Positions 17,843 to 26,254 of a stretch of DNA of 64,000 nt are shown piece after piece. Under the pieces are notes generated by a model that ran no database searches, was not told the DNA's origin, and saw only the letters and a program-made list of their open reading frames with translations. Both the position numbers and the translations under genes were made by a program. The number at the start of each line of letters is the position of its first letter. Position 1 is the first letter of the stretch. The stretch comes from Phaeobacter sp. HF9A (GTDB lineage: Bacteria > Pseudomonadota > Alphaproteobacteria > Rhodobacterales > Rhodobacteraceae): positions 1-64,000 of the forward strand of contig NZ_JAATOX010000005.1 in the NCBI RefSeq assembly GCF_011806385.1, written 5' to 3'.

Positions 17843-19138
17843 CTAGCCGAAGCGGCGAATGTCATAGGGCGCGGGATCGACCAACGGGACGGCCCCCGTC
17901 GCAAGATCCGCCGCCAGCTGCCCCGCCGCAGGGCCAGTTCCAAACCCATGACCCGAATAGCCGGTTGCCAGCGTGAGCCCTTCCCAGTTCGGGACAGATC
18001 CCATGACCGGCAGGGAATCCGGCGTGACGTCGATGGCGCCGCCCCAGGTCTCTGCGATCTCGGCGGTCTTGAAGGCGGGCCAGGCCGCGATCAGATTGTC
18101 CATCGCTTCCTGGATCAGGGCCGGATTGGCCATTGGATCCATCGTGCGGGTGCGTTCGAACGGGGAAATCCTGCCGTCCTTCCATTTGCGCGTCAGCGCA
18201 TAGTCACTGAAAAAGTCCCGCCCAAGCGACGGCCGCAGGTTGCGCCAGTTGGCCCGCAGGGTCGGCACATATTTCAGCCCGATCCGCGCGTGATCCGGCA
18301 TCAATGGCGCGCTCATCGCCGCGCGCTGGGTTATCGTATAGCCGCCGTCCTTGCGTTTTCTGAACGAGAAATCCGGCCCGGCCACCGCGATATCGGTCGG
18401 CCCCTCCATCGGAGCCGTCCGCAGAACGGAGCCGATGATGGGCAGGCTCGGCAGGGATATGTTCAGATTCCCAAGGAACTTGCGCGACCACAAACCACCC
18501 GCGAGGATCACATGCTCGCAGGCGATTTCCCCGCGTTCTGTGACAACGCCGCTGACCTTGCCACCGGATGTCGCCAGGGTCCGAACCGCGCAATTCTCAA
18601 CGACGATTGCCCCTTTCTCGATCGCCGCACGGGCAATCGCGCTCGCCGCGAGGGTCGGTTCGGCATAGCCATCGGACGCGGTGTATAGCCCGCCCTGCCA
18701 GCTGCGGCTGCTGCCCGGCACCAGACGCGCCACTTCGTCCGAGCTCAAAAGTCGCGAGTCAATGTTCAGATCCTTGACCGCCTCCAGCCATTTCCGGTTC
18801 GCGGCCACCAGCTCTTCGGTGTCGGCCAGGAACAGGATGCCGTTCTGCTGATAGCCGACATTCGACCCGGTGCGCTGTGCCATCTCGGCCCATAGCTTGT
18901 CAGCTTCAATGGCCAGCGGCGCATCCTGCGGCGAGCGGTTGGTTTTCCTGATCCAACCCAGGTTGCGCGAAGACTGTTCCGCAACAACGCGGCCCTTTTC
19001 GAACACGACGACGGGGACACCCCGCTCCGCGAGCGTCAGGGCGGCAGACAGCCCGACAATGCCGCCGCCGATAATGGCAACCGTCGTCTTTTGCGGGACA
19101 TCGGCATGTGTCTGAACGGGTGTAACGATGGGGGCCAT
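17843..19138 (-). CDS. FAD-dependent amine/D-amino acid oxidase (DAO family)
   Basis: A 431-residue flavoprotein. The N-terminal dinucleotide fold shows AIIGGGIVGLSAALTLAERG at residues 21-40 followed by an acidic VVFEKG end. The C-terminal FAD part has ATGYSGHGFGTGPAAGQLAA, typical of the DadA/glycine oxidase group. It oxidises an amine or amino acid to an imine, passing electrons to O2 or the respiratory chain. Start ATG 19138 has AGGA upstream. The Rid and ornithine-cyclodeaminase-like genes upstream would handle imine intermediates, and the downstream ALDH the aldehyde. No lipoprotein or export signal is visible. Confidence 0.85.
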   Translation of the reverse strand: MAPIVTPVQTHADVPQKTTVAIIGGGIVGLSAALTLAERGVPVVVFEKGRVVAEQSSRNLGWIRKTNRSPQDAPLAIEADKLWAEMAQRTGSNVGYQQNGILFLADTEELVAANRKWLEAVKDLNIDSRLLSSDEVARLVPGSSRSWQGGLYTASDGYAEPTLAASAIARAAIEKGAIVVENCAVRTLATSGGKVSGVVTERGEIACEHVILAGGLWSRKFLGNLNISLPSLPIIGSVLRTAPMEGPTDIAVAGPDFSFRKRKDGGYTITQRAAMSAPLMPDHARIGLKYVPTLRANWRNLRPSLGRDFFSDYALTRKWKDGRISPFERTRTMDPMANPALIQEAMDNLIAAWPAFKTAEIAETWGGAIDVTPDSLPVMGSVPNWEGLTLATGYSGHGFGTGPAAGQLAADLATGAVPLVDPAPYDIRRFG

Positions 19139-19200
19139 GAAGGATCCTAGTCATCTGACGGCGCCGGGCCTGCCCTCTTGGGCCAACCCGGGTCTTGAGG

Positions 19201-19617
19201 TTAAAGGGTGATATATGTGGCTTCGGCCTTGGAGGCCCCGCGAATGGCGGTCACCTCGATCTCCATCTTGTAGATGGTGGAGCCCAAGGGCGGGCAGGTC
19301 AGGGTCGAGGCCGGATCTATCCCGCGGAATTTGTCGCCCAGTACCTGGCCCACCGCATCCGCATCCGCAGGGTTCGGCACAAACACCCGGATGGCAACCA
19401 CGTCCTCCAGGCAGGAGTCGACCGCCTTGAGCGCCCGTTCGACATTGGAGATCGCCATGTAGGATTGCTCTGTCACGCCTTCGGGCATTTCTTTTGTCTC
19501 CGGGTCGCGACCTGCGGTATTGGAGACAAAGATCTGGTCGCCGACGCAGACCAGCCGGGAATAGCTGGCGATCTCTTCGTATTTGGTTCCGGTTTTCACA
19601 CGGATGACTTTGGTCAT
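19201..19617 (-). CDS. Rid (YjgF/YER057c/UK114) family protein
   Basis: A 138-residue trimer-forming Rid protein. True RidA enzymes hydrolyse reactive imines with an arginine in the PARTxV stretch; here the matching stretch reads PASTLTCPPLG, so the arginine is replaced by serine. That places it with the Rid4-7 type proteins that lack deaminase activity in known cases. It lies between the FAD oxidase and the OCD-like gene (48-62 bp gaps), so a role with imine products is suggested by place only. Start ATG 19617. It might also have a different hydrolytic or structural function. Confidence 0.82.
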   Translation of the reverse strand: MTKVIRVKTGTKYEEIASYSRLVCVGDQIFVSNTAGRDPETKEMPEGVTEQSYMAISNVERALKAVDSCLEDVVAIRVFVPNPADADAVGQVLGDKFRGIDPASTLTCPPLGSTIYKMEIEVTAIRGASKAEATYITL

Positions 19618-19665
19618 AAGACTGCTTTCTGCTGAAACAATAGTAGATTCTGAGGCGGCTGCGCC

Positions 19666-20805
19666 TTAGCGCAGGACGGGCTCGTCCCAGAGATTGAGCT
19701 TGACGCCGAGGCCGTTCTTCAGGGCGTTCCGGTAAACGACAGTGCCCCAGGCGACGTCTTCGACCGGCATCCCCCCAACCGAGAGCATGATGATCTCGTC
19801 GTCGTTCTGACGCCCCGGCGTCGTGCCCGCGACGATGGCACTCAGGTCTTCCAGCGCGTCGCGTTTCAATTCGCCATCCGTCACCATGTCCATGAACTTC
19901 ATGCCGACAAGCGGGATATGATCATGGGTCGGGTGCGGCACCTCGGATACCCAGGCGTCATAAAGCCCGGTATAGTCCAGCACCTTGCGCACGTCTGGCC
20001 CGGCAACCCCGGCGTCAAAATTGCCAAGCGCCGGCATCGCGAGGAAGGTGCCCGGGCTGATCCAGTCCCGCTCGACGATGGGATATTGCGACGGATCGCC
20101 CGTGGCGCCCGAGCTGCAATAGGCCACCACATCCGACCCCCGCACCAGCTCCTCGGCGGTCTCGACCGCATAGACAGTGGTGATTTGCGGATAGGTCTCC
20201 TTTACCCAGTCGATGAAGAGATCCAGGTTCTTCTGACCCCGTCCCTTGACTTTGACCGTGTCAATATCCGGGCAGGCCGCGATAAAGGCGCTGAGGCTGG
20301 TCTTGCCCATCACGCCCGGCCCGAGAATCCCGGCCACGCGAGAGTCCCTGCGGGCCAGATGACGCGCGCCAACCCCGGGGATGGCGCCGGTGCGATAGGC
20401 CGACAGCAGGTTCGCGGACATCAAGGCCAGCGGCGCGCTGGTTTCGGTGTCGGTGAGGATAAACATCAGGATCGAACGCGGCAGGCCCCGCTCCCGGTTC
20501 GCGATATTCGAGCCGTACCATTTCACACCAGAGGTGCCAAAGCTGCCACCCAGGTAGGCGGGCATCGCCATCAGGCGGCGGTCCGGTGTGTTTTTCGGCA
20601 TTGTCTCATGCGGGGACTCCTCCGGAAACAGGATCAGGGAGCCATGGGAATTGTTGTTCTCTCCAGCCATCCGGTAGTCGCCCACATGCAGCAGCGCGAG
20701 CATCTCTTCCATCGTGTCAACGCAAGCGGGCATATCGGTCACCCCCGCTTTGACCATGTCGGGCTCGGACAGATAGAGAAAGTCGATCTTGGTGTCTTTT
20801 GTCAT
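19666..20805 (-). CDS. Ornithine cyclodeaminase/mu-crystallin family, tyramine oxidase subunit B-like
   Basis: A 379-residue protein with the OCD/mu-crystallin fold: a substrate domain and a Rossmann domain with AGILGPGVMGKTSL around residues 180-193. The N-terminal KIDFLYLSEPDMVKAGV and the PDRRLMAMPAYLGGSF segment recall, from memory, proteins annotated as tyramine oxidase subunit B, a branch longer than classic ornithine cyclodeaminase. It may act with the FAD oxidase two genes downstream or reduce the imine. ATG 20805 follows GAGAG; 38 codons upstream are open but unsupported. It is the first gene of the amine operon and is divergent from an AraC gene. Confidence 0.75.
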   Translation of the reverse strand: MTKDTKIDFLYLSEPDMVKAGVTDMPACVDTMEEMLALLHVGDYRMAGENNNSHGSLILFPEESPHETMPKNTPDRRLMAMPAYLGGSFGTSGVKWYGSNIANRERGLPRSILMFILTDTETSAPLALMSANLLSAYRTGAIPGVGARHLARRDSRVAGILGPGVMGKTSLSAFIAACPDIDTVKVKGRGQKNLDLFIDWVKETYPQITTVYAVETAEELVRGSDVVAYCSSGATGDPSQYPIVERDWISPGTFLAMPALGNFDAGVAGPDVRKVLDYTGLYDAWVSEVPHPTHDHIPLVGMKFMDMVTDGELKRDALEDLSAIVAGTTPGRQNDDEIIMLSVGGMPVEDVAWGTVVYRNALKNGLGVKLNLWDEPVLR

Positions 20806-20945
20806 TGGGCTCTCGTCAGAAAGTTGGGCAAAACATGGACGATCGACATCAGGATGCCTCTCGGTCTCGGTGAATTTTTCGGGATCTGTTGGTGTGTTCA
20901 GGGCCAACCCGTTGTCCAAAACTACGGGTCACAGCTGGATAAAAA

Positions 20946-20955
20946 AATTGCAATT
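20946..20955. promoter_or_regulatory. Palindrome in the divergent OCD/AraC promoter region
   Basis: AATTGCAATT is a perfect 10 bp palindrome in the 177 bp between the amine operon and the AraC-type gene, 28 bp before the regulator start. It is a candidate regulator site or part of a promoter. AraC sites are more often direct repeats, so this is weak. Confidence 0.3.
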
Positions 20956-20982
20956 TCGGCCAATTTTCATACTGTTCCTGTC

Positions 20983-22062
20983 ATGGAACCAAACACCGCA
21001 GCCGCGCTCTCCTCACGCCTGAACGCATCCAGAATAAGGGCGCTTTTTCTGGATATGTTCGTGAAGGCCGCGCGCAAACACGGCTGCAATACAACGCAGC
21101 TTCTGCGCGACGTCGGGCTGAGCGGCGACATCCTCGACTCGCCCTATGCCTGGGTCAAATTCTCGCAATATGTCGCCTTCACCGAACGGGTCGCCGAACA
21201 GACCGGCAATCCGCTGATCGGTCTGGAGTTGGGCACCGGCTTCAGCCCCGCCGAACTTGGCCCCTTTCATGTGCTGACCATGACCCTGAGCGCGCCACGC
21301 GACGTTCTGCACGCTTTCATCAAGTTCCAGAACCACTGGCAAACGCATTCCAGCCTCGAGGTCCACGAGGTCGATGAAGAGCGCACCGAGCTGCGCTATG
21401 TTGCGGGAAACGATGATATCTGGCCACGCAGACAGGACACGGAATTCTCGATCGCCTCCATTGCAACCTGTCTGCGCCACGCCCTGGCCGGACAGTGGCG
21501 GCCCATAGAGGTGCGGTTTCAGCACGATATCTCGGCCTATCGCGATGTCCTGAAAGCGAATTTCAACTGCCCGGTGCGTGGCGACGCCCCCCATACGGGA
21601 ATCGTCATCCCCTCGCGCCTGTTGAGAATGTCAGAGCCTCCTGCCGCCCGGTCACGGCTCGACCATTTGAATCCGGTGCTCGAAGCGCATCTGATGGATC
21701 TGATGCGCGTTGAGCAGGATCAGGACGACGACATCATCGAACAGGTCAGATTGTCCATTTCAAAACGTCTCGCGGGTACGAGCGTCACGTTTTTCGCGGT
21801 GGCGACAGACCTTGGCATTCCAGAGCGCAGCCTGCGCCGCTATCTCGCCCAGAACAACGTGAGTTTTCGCGAATTGCTGCAACAGCAACGGATGCGGCGC
21901 GCCTGCCAACTGCTGGAGAGCAGCGCCCAGATTCCGCTCGAAATGATCGCCGAGCAACTTGGCTACGCTGATGCCGCTTCGTTCGGTCGCGCCTTCAAGG
22001 ACTGGAAAGGCGTCTCGCCCCGTCGCTTTTCCCGGAGCGCAACCCAGCGCAAGACCTCTTGA
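20983..22062 (+). CDS. AraC family transcriptional regulator
   Basis: A 359-residue regulator. Residues 35-215 form the AraC arabinose-binding-like N-terminal domain (PF12625 type; DVGLSGDILDSPYAWV, QYVAFTERVAEQTG). Residues 255-350 carry the two helix-turn-helix motifs (LGIPERSLRRYLAQNNVSF and MIAEQLGYADAASFGRAF). The divergent position makes it the likely activator of the amine-oxidation operon. The reading frame is open for another 1 kb upstream, antisense to the OCD gene, but the protein family begins at ATG 20983 (MEPNTAAALSSRL). It belongs to the same regulator type as the gene at 54996-56090. Confidence 0.88.
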   Translation: MEPNTAAALSSRLNASRIRALFLDMFVKAARKHGCNTTQLLRDVGLSGDILDSPYAWVKFSQYVAFTERVAEQTGNPLIGLELGTGFSPAELGPFHVLTMTLSAPRDVLHAFIKFQNHWQTHSSLEVHEVDEERTELRYVAGNDDIWPRRQDTEFSIASIATCLRHALAGQWRPIEVRFQHDISAYRDVLKANFNCPVRGDAPHTGIVIPSRLLRMSEPPAARSRLDHLNPVLEAHLMDLMRVEQDQDDDIIEQVRLSISKRLAGTSVTFFAVATDLGIPERSLRRYLAQNNVSFRELLQQQRMRRACQLLESSAQIPLEMIAEQLGYADAASFGRAFKDWKGVSPRRFSRSATQRKTS

Positions 22063-22064
22063 AC

Positions 22065-22096
22065 AAAAAACCGGCGCTGCACGGGGCAACGCCGGT
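22065..22096 (-). terminator. Intrinsic terminator of the ABC importer operon
   Basis: On the minus strand ACCGGCG and CGCCGGT form a 7 bp stem directly followed by TTTTTTG. It lies 29 bp past the stop of the ABC permease gene and just beyond the end of the convergent AraC gene. Confidence 0.75.
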
Positions 22097-22124
22097 CGCA
22101 TGGTTTGGCACTCCGCCGGAGCTG

Positions 22125-23132
22125 CTATTCCAGCTGCGTCTGTTTCTGGGCCCGCAGAACACCACGAATACCGCCCAGCCACACCGACAGGATCAGGATC
22201 GAGCCGCTCAGGGCGCCTTGCCAGAAGGACGAAACGCCAGAAAGCGTCAGCCCGTTTTGAACCACACCGAGAAACAGCATGCCGATCAACGTCCCGAGCA
22301 CGCCGCCCTCGCCGCCGGTCATCGCGGTGCCGCCGATCAGCACCGCCGCGAGCACGGTCAGCAGCAGATTCATGTCAACATTGGGAGAAGCAACGGTCAG
22401 ACGGCCGACCTGGACAACGCTTGCAAGCCCGGCGGTCAGGCCGGAGATGATAAAGACCAGCAAAAGCACGCGTTTGACATTGATCCCGTTCAGGCGCGCG
22501 GCCTCGATATTGGAGCCGATCGCATAGAGTGACCGCCCAAAGGCGGTAAAGCGCAGCACGCCGCCCGCGATCAGGAACAGCACGATGTTAAACACCAAGA
22601 GCACCGGAAGCGGCCCGATATTGCCATTCACGAACTGGTTCAGCGCCGAAAACCCCGGCACCGAAAACACCGAAACGCTGGTGCCGCTGTTGACCACCAG
22701 GGCCATGCTTTGGAACACCGACAAGGTGCCGAGCGTCACGACGAAGAAGGAAATCTTCGCGTAGGCGACAAGGAACCCGTTGATGAACCCCAATAGCAGC
22801 CCTGCAACAATCGCCCCCAGTATCGCCAGCGTCAGCGGTGTTCCCGCCACCAGCAGCAGGCCAAAGGCCATGGCGGAGGCCGTCGTGGCCGAGCCAAAAG
22901 ACAGATCGACAGTGCCGGAAATAACGACATAGGTCGCCCCAAGCGCGAGGATGAAACCGACGCTGTTGGATTTGACGATATTCATCATGTTCGGCCAGGT
23001 CAGAAAGACCGGCTGGTAGATGCTCAAGAAGACCGACACCAGCACAAGACTGATCAAGGCACCGGCATAGCGGCTTTGAAAGATGCGGCGGACAAGTGCA
23101 GCAAAGCCACCTGATTTGGGTTTTGTGGACAT
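22125..23132 (-). CDS. ABC transporter permease, ribose/sugar type (RbsC family)
   Basis: A 335-residue inner-membrane protein with about 8-10 hydrophobic helices. RbsC-family signatures are GTVDLSFGS in the first third, FGRSLYAIGSNIEAARLNGI in the cytoplasmic loop, and GGTAMTGGEGGVLGTLIGML near the C-terminus. It forms the channel of a CUT2-type ABC importer. It lies 4 bp after the ATPase gene and is last in the operon. CUT2 importers carry pentoses, hexoses, autoinducer-2 and some purine-like or sugar acid compounds; the ligand here is unknown. Confidence 0.9.
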   Translation of the reverse strand: MSTKPKSGGFAALVRRIFQSRYAGALISLVLVSVFLSIYQPVFLTWPNMMNIVKSNSVGFILALGATYVVISGTVDLSFGSATTASAMAFGLLLVAGTPLTLAILGAIVAGLLLGFINGFLVAYAKISFFVVTLGTLSVFQSMALVVNSGTSVSVFSVPGFSALNQFVNGNIGPLPVLLVFNIVLFLIAGGVLRFTAFGRSLYAIGSNIEAARLNGINVKRVLLLVFIISGLTAGLASVVQVGRLTVASPNVDMNLLLTVLAAVLIGGTAMTGGEGGVLGTLIGMLFLGVVQNGLTLSGVSSFWQGALSGSILILSVWLGGIRGVLRAQKQTQLE

Positions 23133-23136
23133 GTTG

Positions 23137-24690
23137 TTAAACCTCGGTCTCTTTTGTCACGGTCGGCTGTGGGTGTCGCTTGACCCCGGCAACAGCCGCA
23201 TGGGCAATGGCTTCTTCATCTGCGGTGGGCCCGTCGAATTCCGCGACGATCCGGCCTTCGAAGAACACCGCGATCCGGTCGGAAATCCCCAGGATTTCAG
23301 GCAGTTCGGACGATATGACGATGATGCCCGCCCCCTCTTTGGCGGCGCGTTGCAGCATCTTGTAGATCTCGGTCTTCGCACCCACGTCGACGCCGCGCGT
23401 GGGTTCGTTCAAAACCAGGATATCGGGCTGGCGGCGAACAATGCGGCCCAGCACGATCTTTTGCTGGTTGCCGCCTGACAGGGTCGAGATCAACGTATCG
23501 GCCGAGGCCGTCACGACGCCGTAGTCCTGAATGGCACTGGCCACCTCGCTTTTCTGGCGGCGCAGCGAGATCAACCCGTTGCGGGTCAGCCGATCCATCC
23601 AGGCCATTGCGAAGTTCTCAGCGATATTGCGCACCGGCAGAATAGCGCATCCCTTCCGGTCATCGGGCACATAGCCGACACCTGCCCGAATGGTGGCCCT
23701 GGGATCGCCCAGAGCCATCGGCTTGCCAGCGACCTGAACCTGCCCGCGCGCGGTGATCGCACCGCCAAGTGCTTGTGCAAATTCGGATTTTCCCGATCCG
23801 GCCAGACCCGCAAGGCCCAGGATCTCCCCCCGGCGCAGGACCAGATCCGTCGGCGCGAAGGTTCCGTTCTCCGCCGCCAGTGCTTTGACATCCAGAACCA
23901 ACTCGCCCGGCGCGATATCCTGTTTGCTGTAATAATCGCCAAGCTCGCGCCCCACCATAAGCCGGACCAGCTCCTCTTCGCTGGTTTGCGGGATGGGCAC
24001 GGTTGAAATCAGGCAGCCGTCGCGCAGCACCGTGGCGACGCTTGAAACAGCGTAGATTTCCGGCATGCGATGGGTGATCATCAACACCGCCATGCCCTTG
24101 TCGCGCTCCTGAACGACAAGTTCGAGCAACCGTTTGGTGGCCGCCTCGGAGAGCGAGCTTGTCGCCTCATCCAGGATCAGCAACCGGGCATCGGTCGACA
24201 ACGCCCGGGCGATTTCGATTTCCTGTTGCAGCTCGATGCTGAGATCGGACACCAGCGCATTCGGGTCAACGTGAACGCCGAGACGGTCGAGCACCTGAAC
24301 CGCATCCGCCCGCAGCCTGGACCAGTCGATCTTGCCCCAGCTGGATTTCGGCAATCGGCCCATAAAAATGTTCTCGGCCACGGTCAGCGTCGGCGCGAGG
24401 GTCAGTTCCTGCGAAATCATCACGATCCCGCGTGCAATGGCGTCGGCAGGGGTTTCCAGCTCGCAGATCTCGCCATCAATGCGGATCGTGCCTTCGTCGG
24501 GCCGGTGCATTCCGGCGATGACCTTGGAAAGCGTAGATTTCCCGGATCCGTTCTCGCCCGTCAGGGCATGCACCTCGCCAGCGCGGATGGTCAGATCCAC
24601 ACCCGACAGCGCCTTTACGCCCGGAAAACCCTTGGAGATCCCTTTGACCTCCACCAGCACCGCAGCGGTTTCTTTGGGTATTTGCTTCAT
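23137..24690 (-). CDS. Sugar ABC transporter ATP-binding protein (RbsA family)
   Basis: A 517-residue tandem ATPase. Domain 1 has Walker A GENGSGKST and Walker B LLILDEATS, but a poor signature (LSIELQQEIEIARAL). Domain 2 has Walker A GLAGSGKSE, a full signature LSGGNQQKIVLGR and a Walker B ending LVLNEPT, in which the usual aspartate is asparagine. Such asymmetry is normal for this family, in which one site is often weak. ATG 24690 follows GGGAA; the 49 codons upstream lack support. It couples ATP hydrolysis to the permease and binding protein encoded next to it. Confidence 0.9.
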   Translation of the reverse strand: MKQIPKETAAVLVEVKGISKGFPGVKALSGVDLTIRAGEVHALTGENGSGKSTLSKVIAGMHRPDEGTIRIDGEICELETPADAIARGIVMISQELTLAPTLTVAENIFMGRLPKSSWGKIDWSRLRADAVQVLDRLGVHVDPNALVSDLSIELQQEIEIARALSTDARLLILDEATSSLSEAATKRLLELVVQERDKGMAVLMITHRMPEIYAVSSVATVLRDGCLISTVPIPQTSEEELVRLMVGRELGDYYSKQDIAPGELVLDVKALAAENGTFAPTDLVLRRGEILGLAGLAGSGKSEFAQALGGAITARGQVQVAGKPMALGDPRATIRAGVGYVPDDRKGCAILPVRNIAENFAMAWMDRLTRNGLISLRRQKSEVASAIQDYGVVTASADTLISTLSGGNQQKIVLGRIVRRQPDILVLNEPTRGVDVGAKTEIYKMLQRAAKEGAGIIVISSELPEILGISDRIAVFFEGRIVAEFDGPTADEEAIAHAAVAGVKRHPQPTVTKETEV

Positions 24691-24952
24691 GCTGCTTTCC
24701 CGCAAATGAACTGCGCGTTGTGCCCGCGCAGGTATTGAAGTCCGTTGATGGGTGACGCGCCGCCAAACATCTTTCCACTTGGCCAGACCATCACGCGGCC
24801 AGCCGCCTCGCCCCAACCACACGCCAGCCGGCCTCACTCCAGTCGCTGGGCGATGTCATGCGGGGCTTCGATGAAGCGGAAAAACGAGGGGATGGCGCGC
24901 CCATCCGTCCGGCGCGCCATATGGTCAGTCCAAGCTATCGCTGCTCAGCGGT
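24691..24952. other. Spacer between binding-protein and ATPase genes with strong hairpin
   Basis: This 262 bp gap inside an ABC importer operon is longer than the others. It contains the hairpin listed at 24892-24920. No gene is visible. Confidence 0.5.
24892..24920 (-). terminator. Perfect hairpin after the binding-protein gene (attenuator or mRNA stabiliser)
   Basis: ATGGCGCGCC (24892-24901) and GGCGCGCCAT (24911-24920) form a perfect 10 bp stem with a 9-base loop. On the minus strand it is followed by CCCCTCGTTTTT. Such hairpins after the first gene usually let the binding protein be made in excess over the membrane parts. Confidence 0.6.
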
Positions 24953-25945
24953 TCAATTCACCAGCGGGAGCGTATCCAGCGTGTACTGCCGCTCTTCGTT
25001 CACGACATAGTCGCCAACCGTTTCCGCAGTGACCAACATGGATTTCACCACCAGATCCTCCGGCGTTTGATCCGGCTGTTCGAGAAGGTGCTTGGCCATC
25101 AGCACGATCGCGCCGCCAAAGGCAATGTAGTTGGGATCCCACGTTCCTGTCAGACGCCCGGCTCGCACCGCATCAATCGCGATCTCGTCGCCGTTGGTGC
25201 CGAACACCATGACGCCTCCCTCTTCGCCAGCCTTCCAGATGCTCTTGCCCGAGGCATAGGCCGACGCGGAAAACCCAAGCGCGGTGTTGTCGTTATAGGC
25301 CCAGACTGCATCCACATCCGGGTGGCGCAGCAGCAGATCCGCCGACATTGCCGCCGCATTTGCGGTGCTGTCCTGCGTGTTGTCCGGCGTTGCAATGACC
25401 TCAAGACCGACCGCCTTGGCCGCCTCGATGAAACAGGCTTTGTTGTCCTGGATCGACGGCACCGGCGGGCCACCAAAAACAATCACCTTGGCGCCGGGTT
25501 TGCGTTCGGCGATCCAGTTTGCGTTATACTCGTAAACGCCGCCCGGAACGCAGAGCTGCGTATCCCAGTAAACGGAGGCATCGACGCCCTGACCTTTGGA
25601 ATTCACGCCGATAATCTTGACGCCTTGTTCCTGCGCGCGGGTGTAGGCTGCGGCCACCGCATTCGGGTCCAGCGACCAGGACGCAATGATATCGGCGCCA
25701 AGCGTGACAAAGGTATCAACGTGGCTCACCTGACGGTCGGGCGACAGGTTGGCGTCCAGCATGCGGTAGTCCCAGCCCTCTTCCGCCGCGAAGGCGGCAA
25801 TCGCCTCGGCCAGAATGGCCATGCTCGGCTGAGCGGCCACCGGCGCAATGTTACCAATCAGCACATCCTCGGCCATGGCGGTCGCCGGCAGCAGGCCAGC
25901 GACACCCAGGCAGATGGTGCTTGCCATCCTCTTCAATTTCGACAT
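24953..25945 (-). CDS. Sugar ABC transporter substrate-binding protein (RbsB/periplasmic type 1)
   Basis: A 330-residue periplasmic binding protein. The signal peptide is MSKLKRMASTICLGVAGLL with cleavage near AMA-EDV. The mature part has the two-lobed sugar-binding fold, with VDTFVTLGADIIASWSLDPN, VDAVWAYNDNTALGF and TNGDEIAIDAVRAGRLTGTW in order. ATG 25945 follows GAGGAAA; 24 codons upstream are open but unsupported. It is first in the importer operon and divergent from an AraC regulator. The ligand cannot be named; ribose-like sugars, polyols or AI-2 are family options. Confidence 0.88.
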   Translation of the reverse strand: MSKLKRMASTICLGVAGLLPATAMAEDVLIGNIAPVAAQPSMAILAEAIAAFAAEEGWDYRMLDANLSPDRQVSHVDTFVTLGADIIASWSLDPNAVAAAYTRAQEQGVKIIGVNSKGQGVDASVYWDTQLCVPGGVYEYNANWIAERKPGAKVIVFGGPPVPSIQDNKACFIEAAKAVGLEVIATPDNTQDSTANAAAMSADLLLRHPDVDAVWAYNDNTALGFSASAYASGKSIWKAGEEGGVMVFGTNGDEIAIDAVRAGRLTGTWDPNYIAFGGAIVLMAKHLLEQPDQTPEDLVVKSMLVTAETVGDYVVNEERQYTLDTLPLVN

Positions 25946-26254
25946 TCGACGTTTCCTCGACTCTGCTGGGGTTGAACATTCAGTGTTCGATGTTGACGCG
26001 ATCGACCCGGCAAGCATCTTGATCGGACACTCTTTGGCGCGCGCAGGACCTCCTCTTCCGGGATGTTTGCCTTGCGCAACTTAGATCACGTTGCTTTCAC
26101 GCTAGGGGGCCAGAAACGCAGTCACTACCCACCGAGCGCAGCGCGTAAATTTTCTGCGTCAAGCGCCGCCATTCGATCGGAAAATGTCATAAAAACTTGA
26201 CGTGTGAAGGAACGGCACACATGCTGAGCGCCAATACTAACCAGGATCTTGGCT
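25946..26254. other. Divergent promoter region, ABC importer/AraC
   Basis: This 309 bp region must carry promoters for the importer operon and the AraC gene. A TTGCGCAA palindrome at 26072-26079 is the only symmetric site noticed. No gene is visible. Confidence 0.4.

Noticed and set aside
19918-20982. Upstream extension of the AraC gene to 714 codons
   Set aside because: The extension is antisense to the OCD-like gene and has no family similarity; ATG 20983 gives a normal-length AraC protein.
20987-21011. GGAAC at the AraC start as EcfG promoter
   Set aside because: It lies inside the first codons of the gene, and the -10 place (GCTC) does not fit.
26072-26079. TTGCGCAA as LacI-type operator
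   Set aside because: The palindrome is only 8 bp with unmatched flanks, and the local regulator is of the AraC type.
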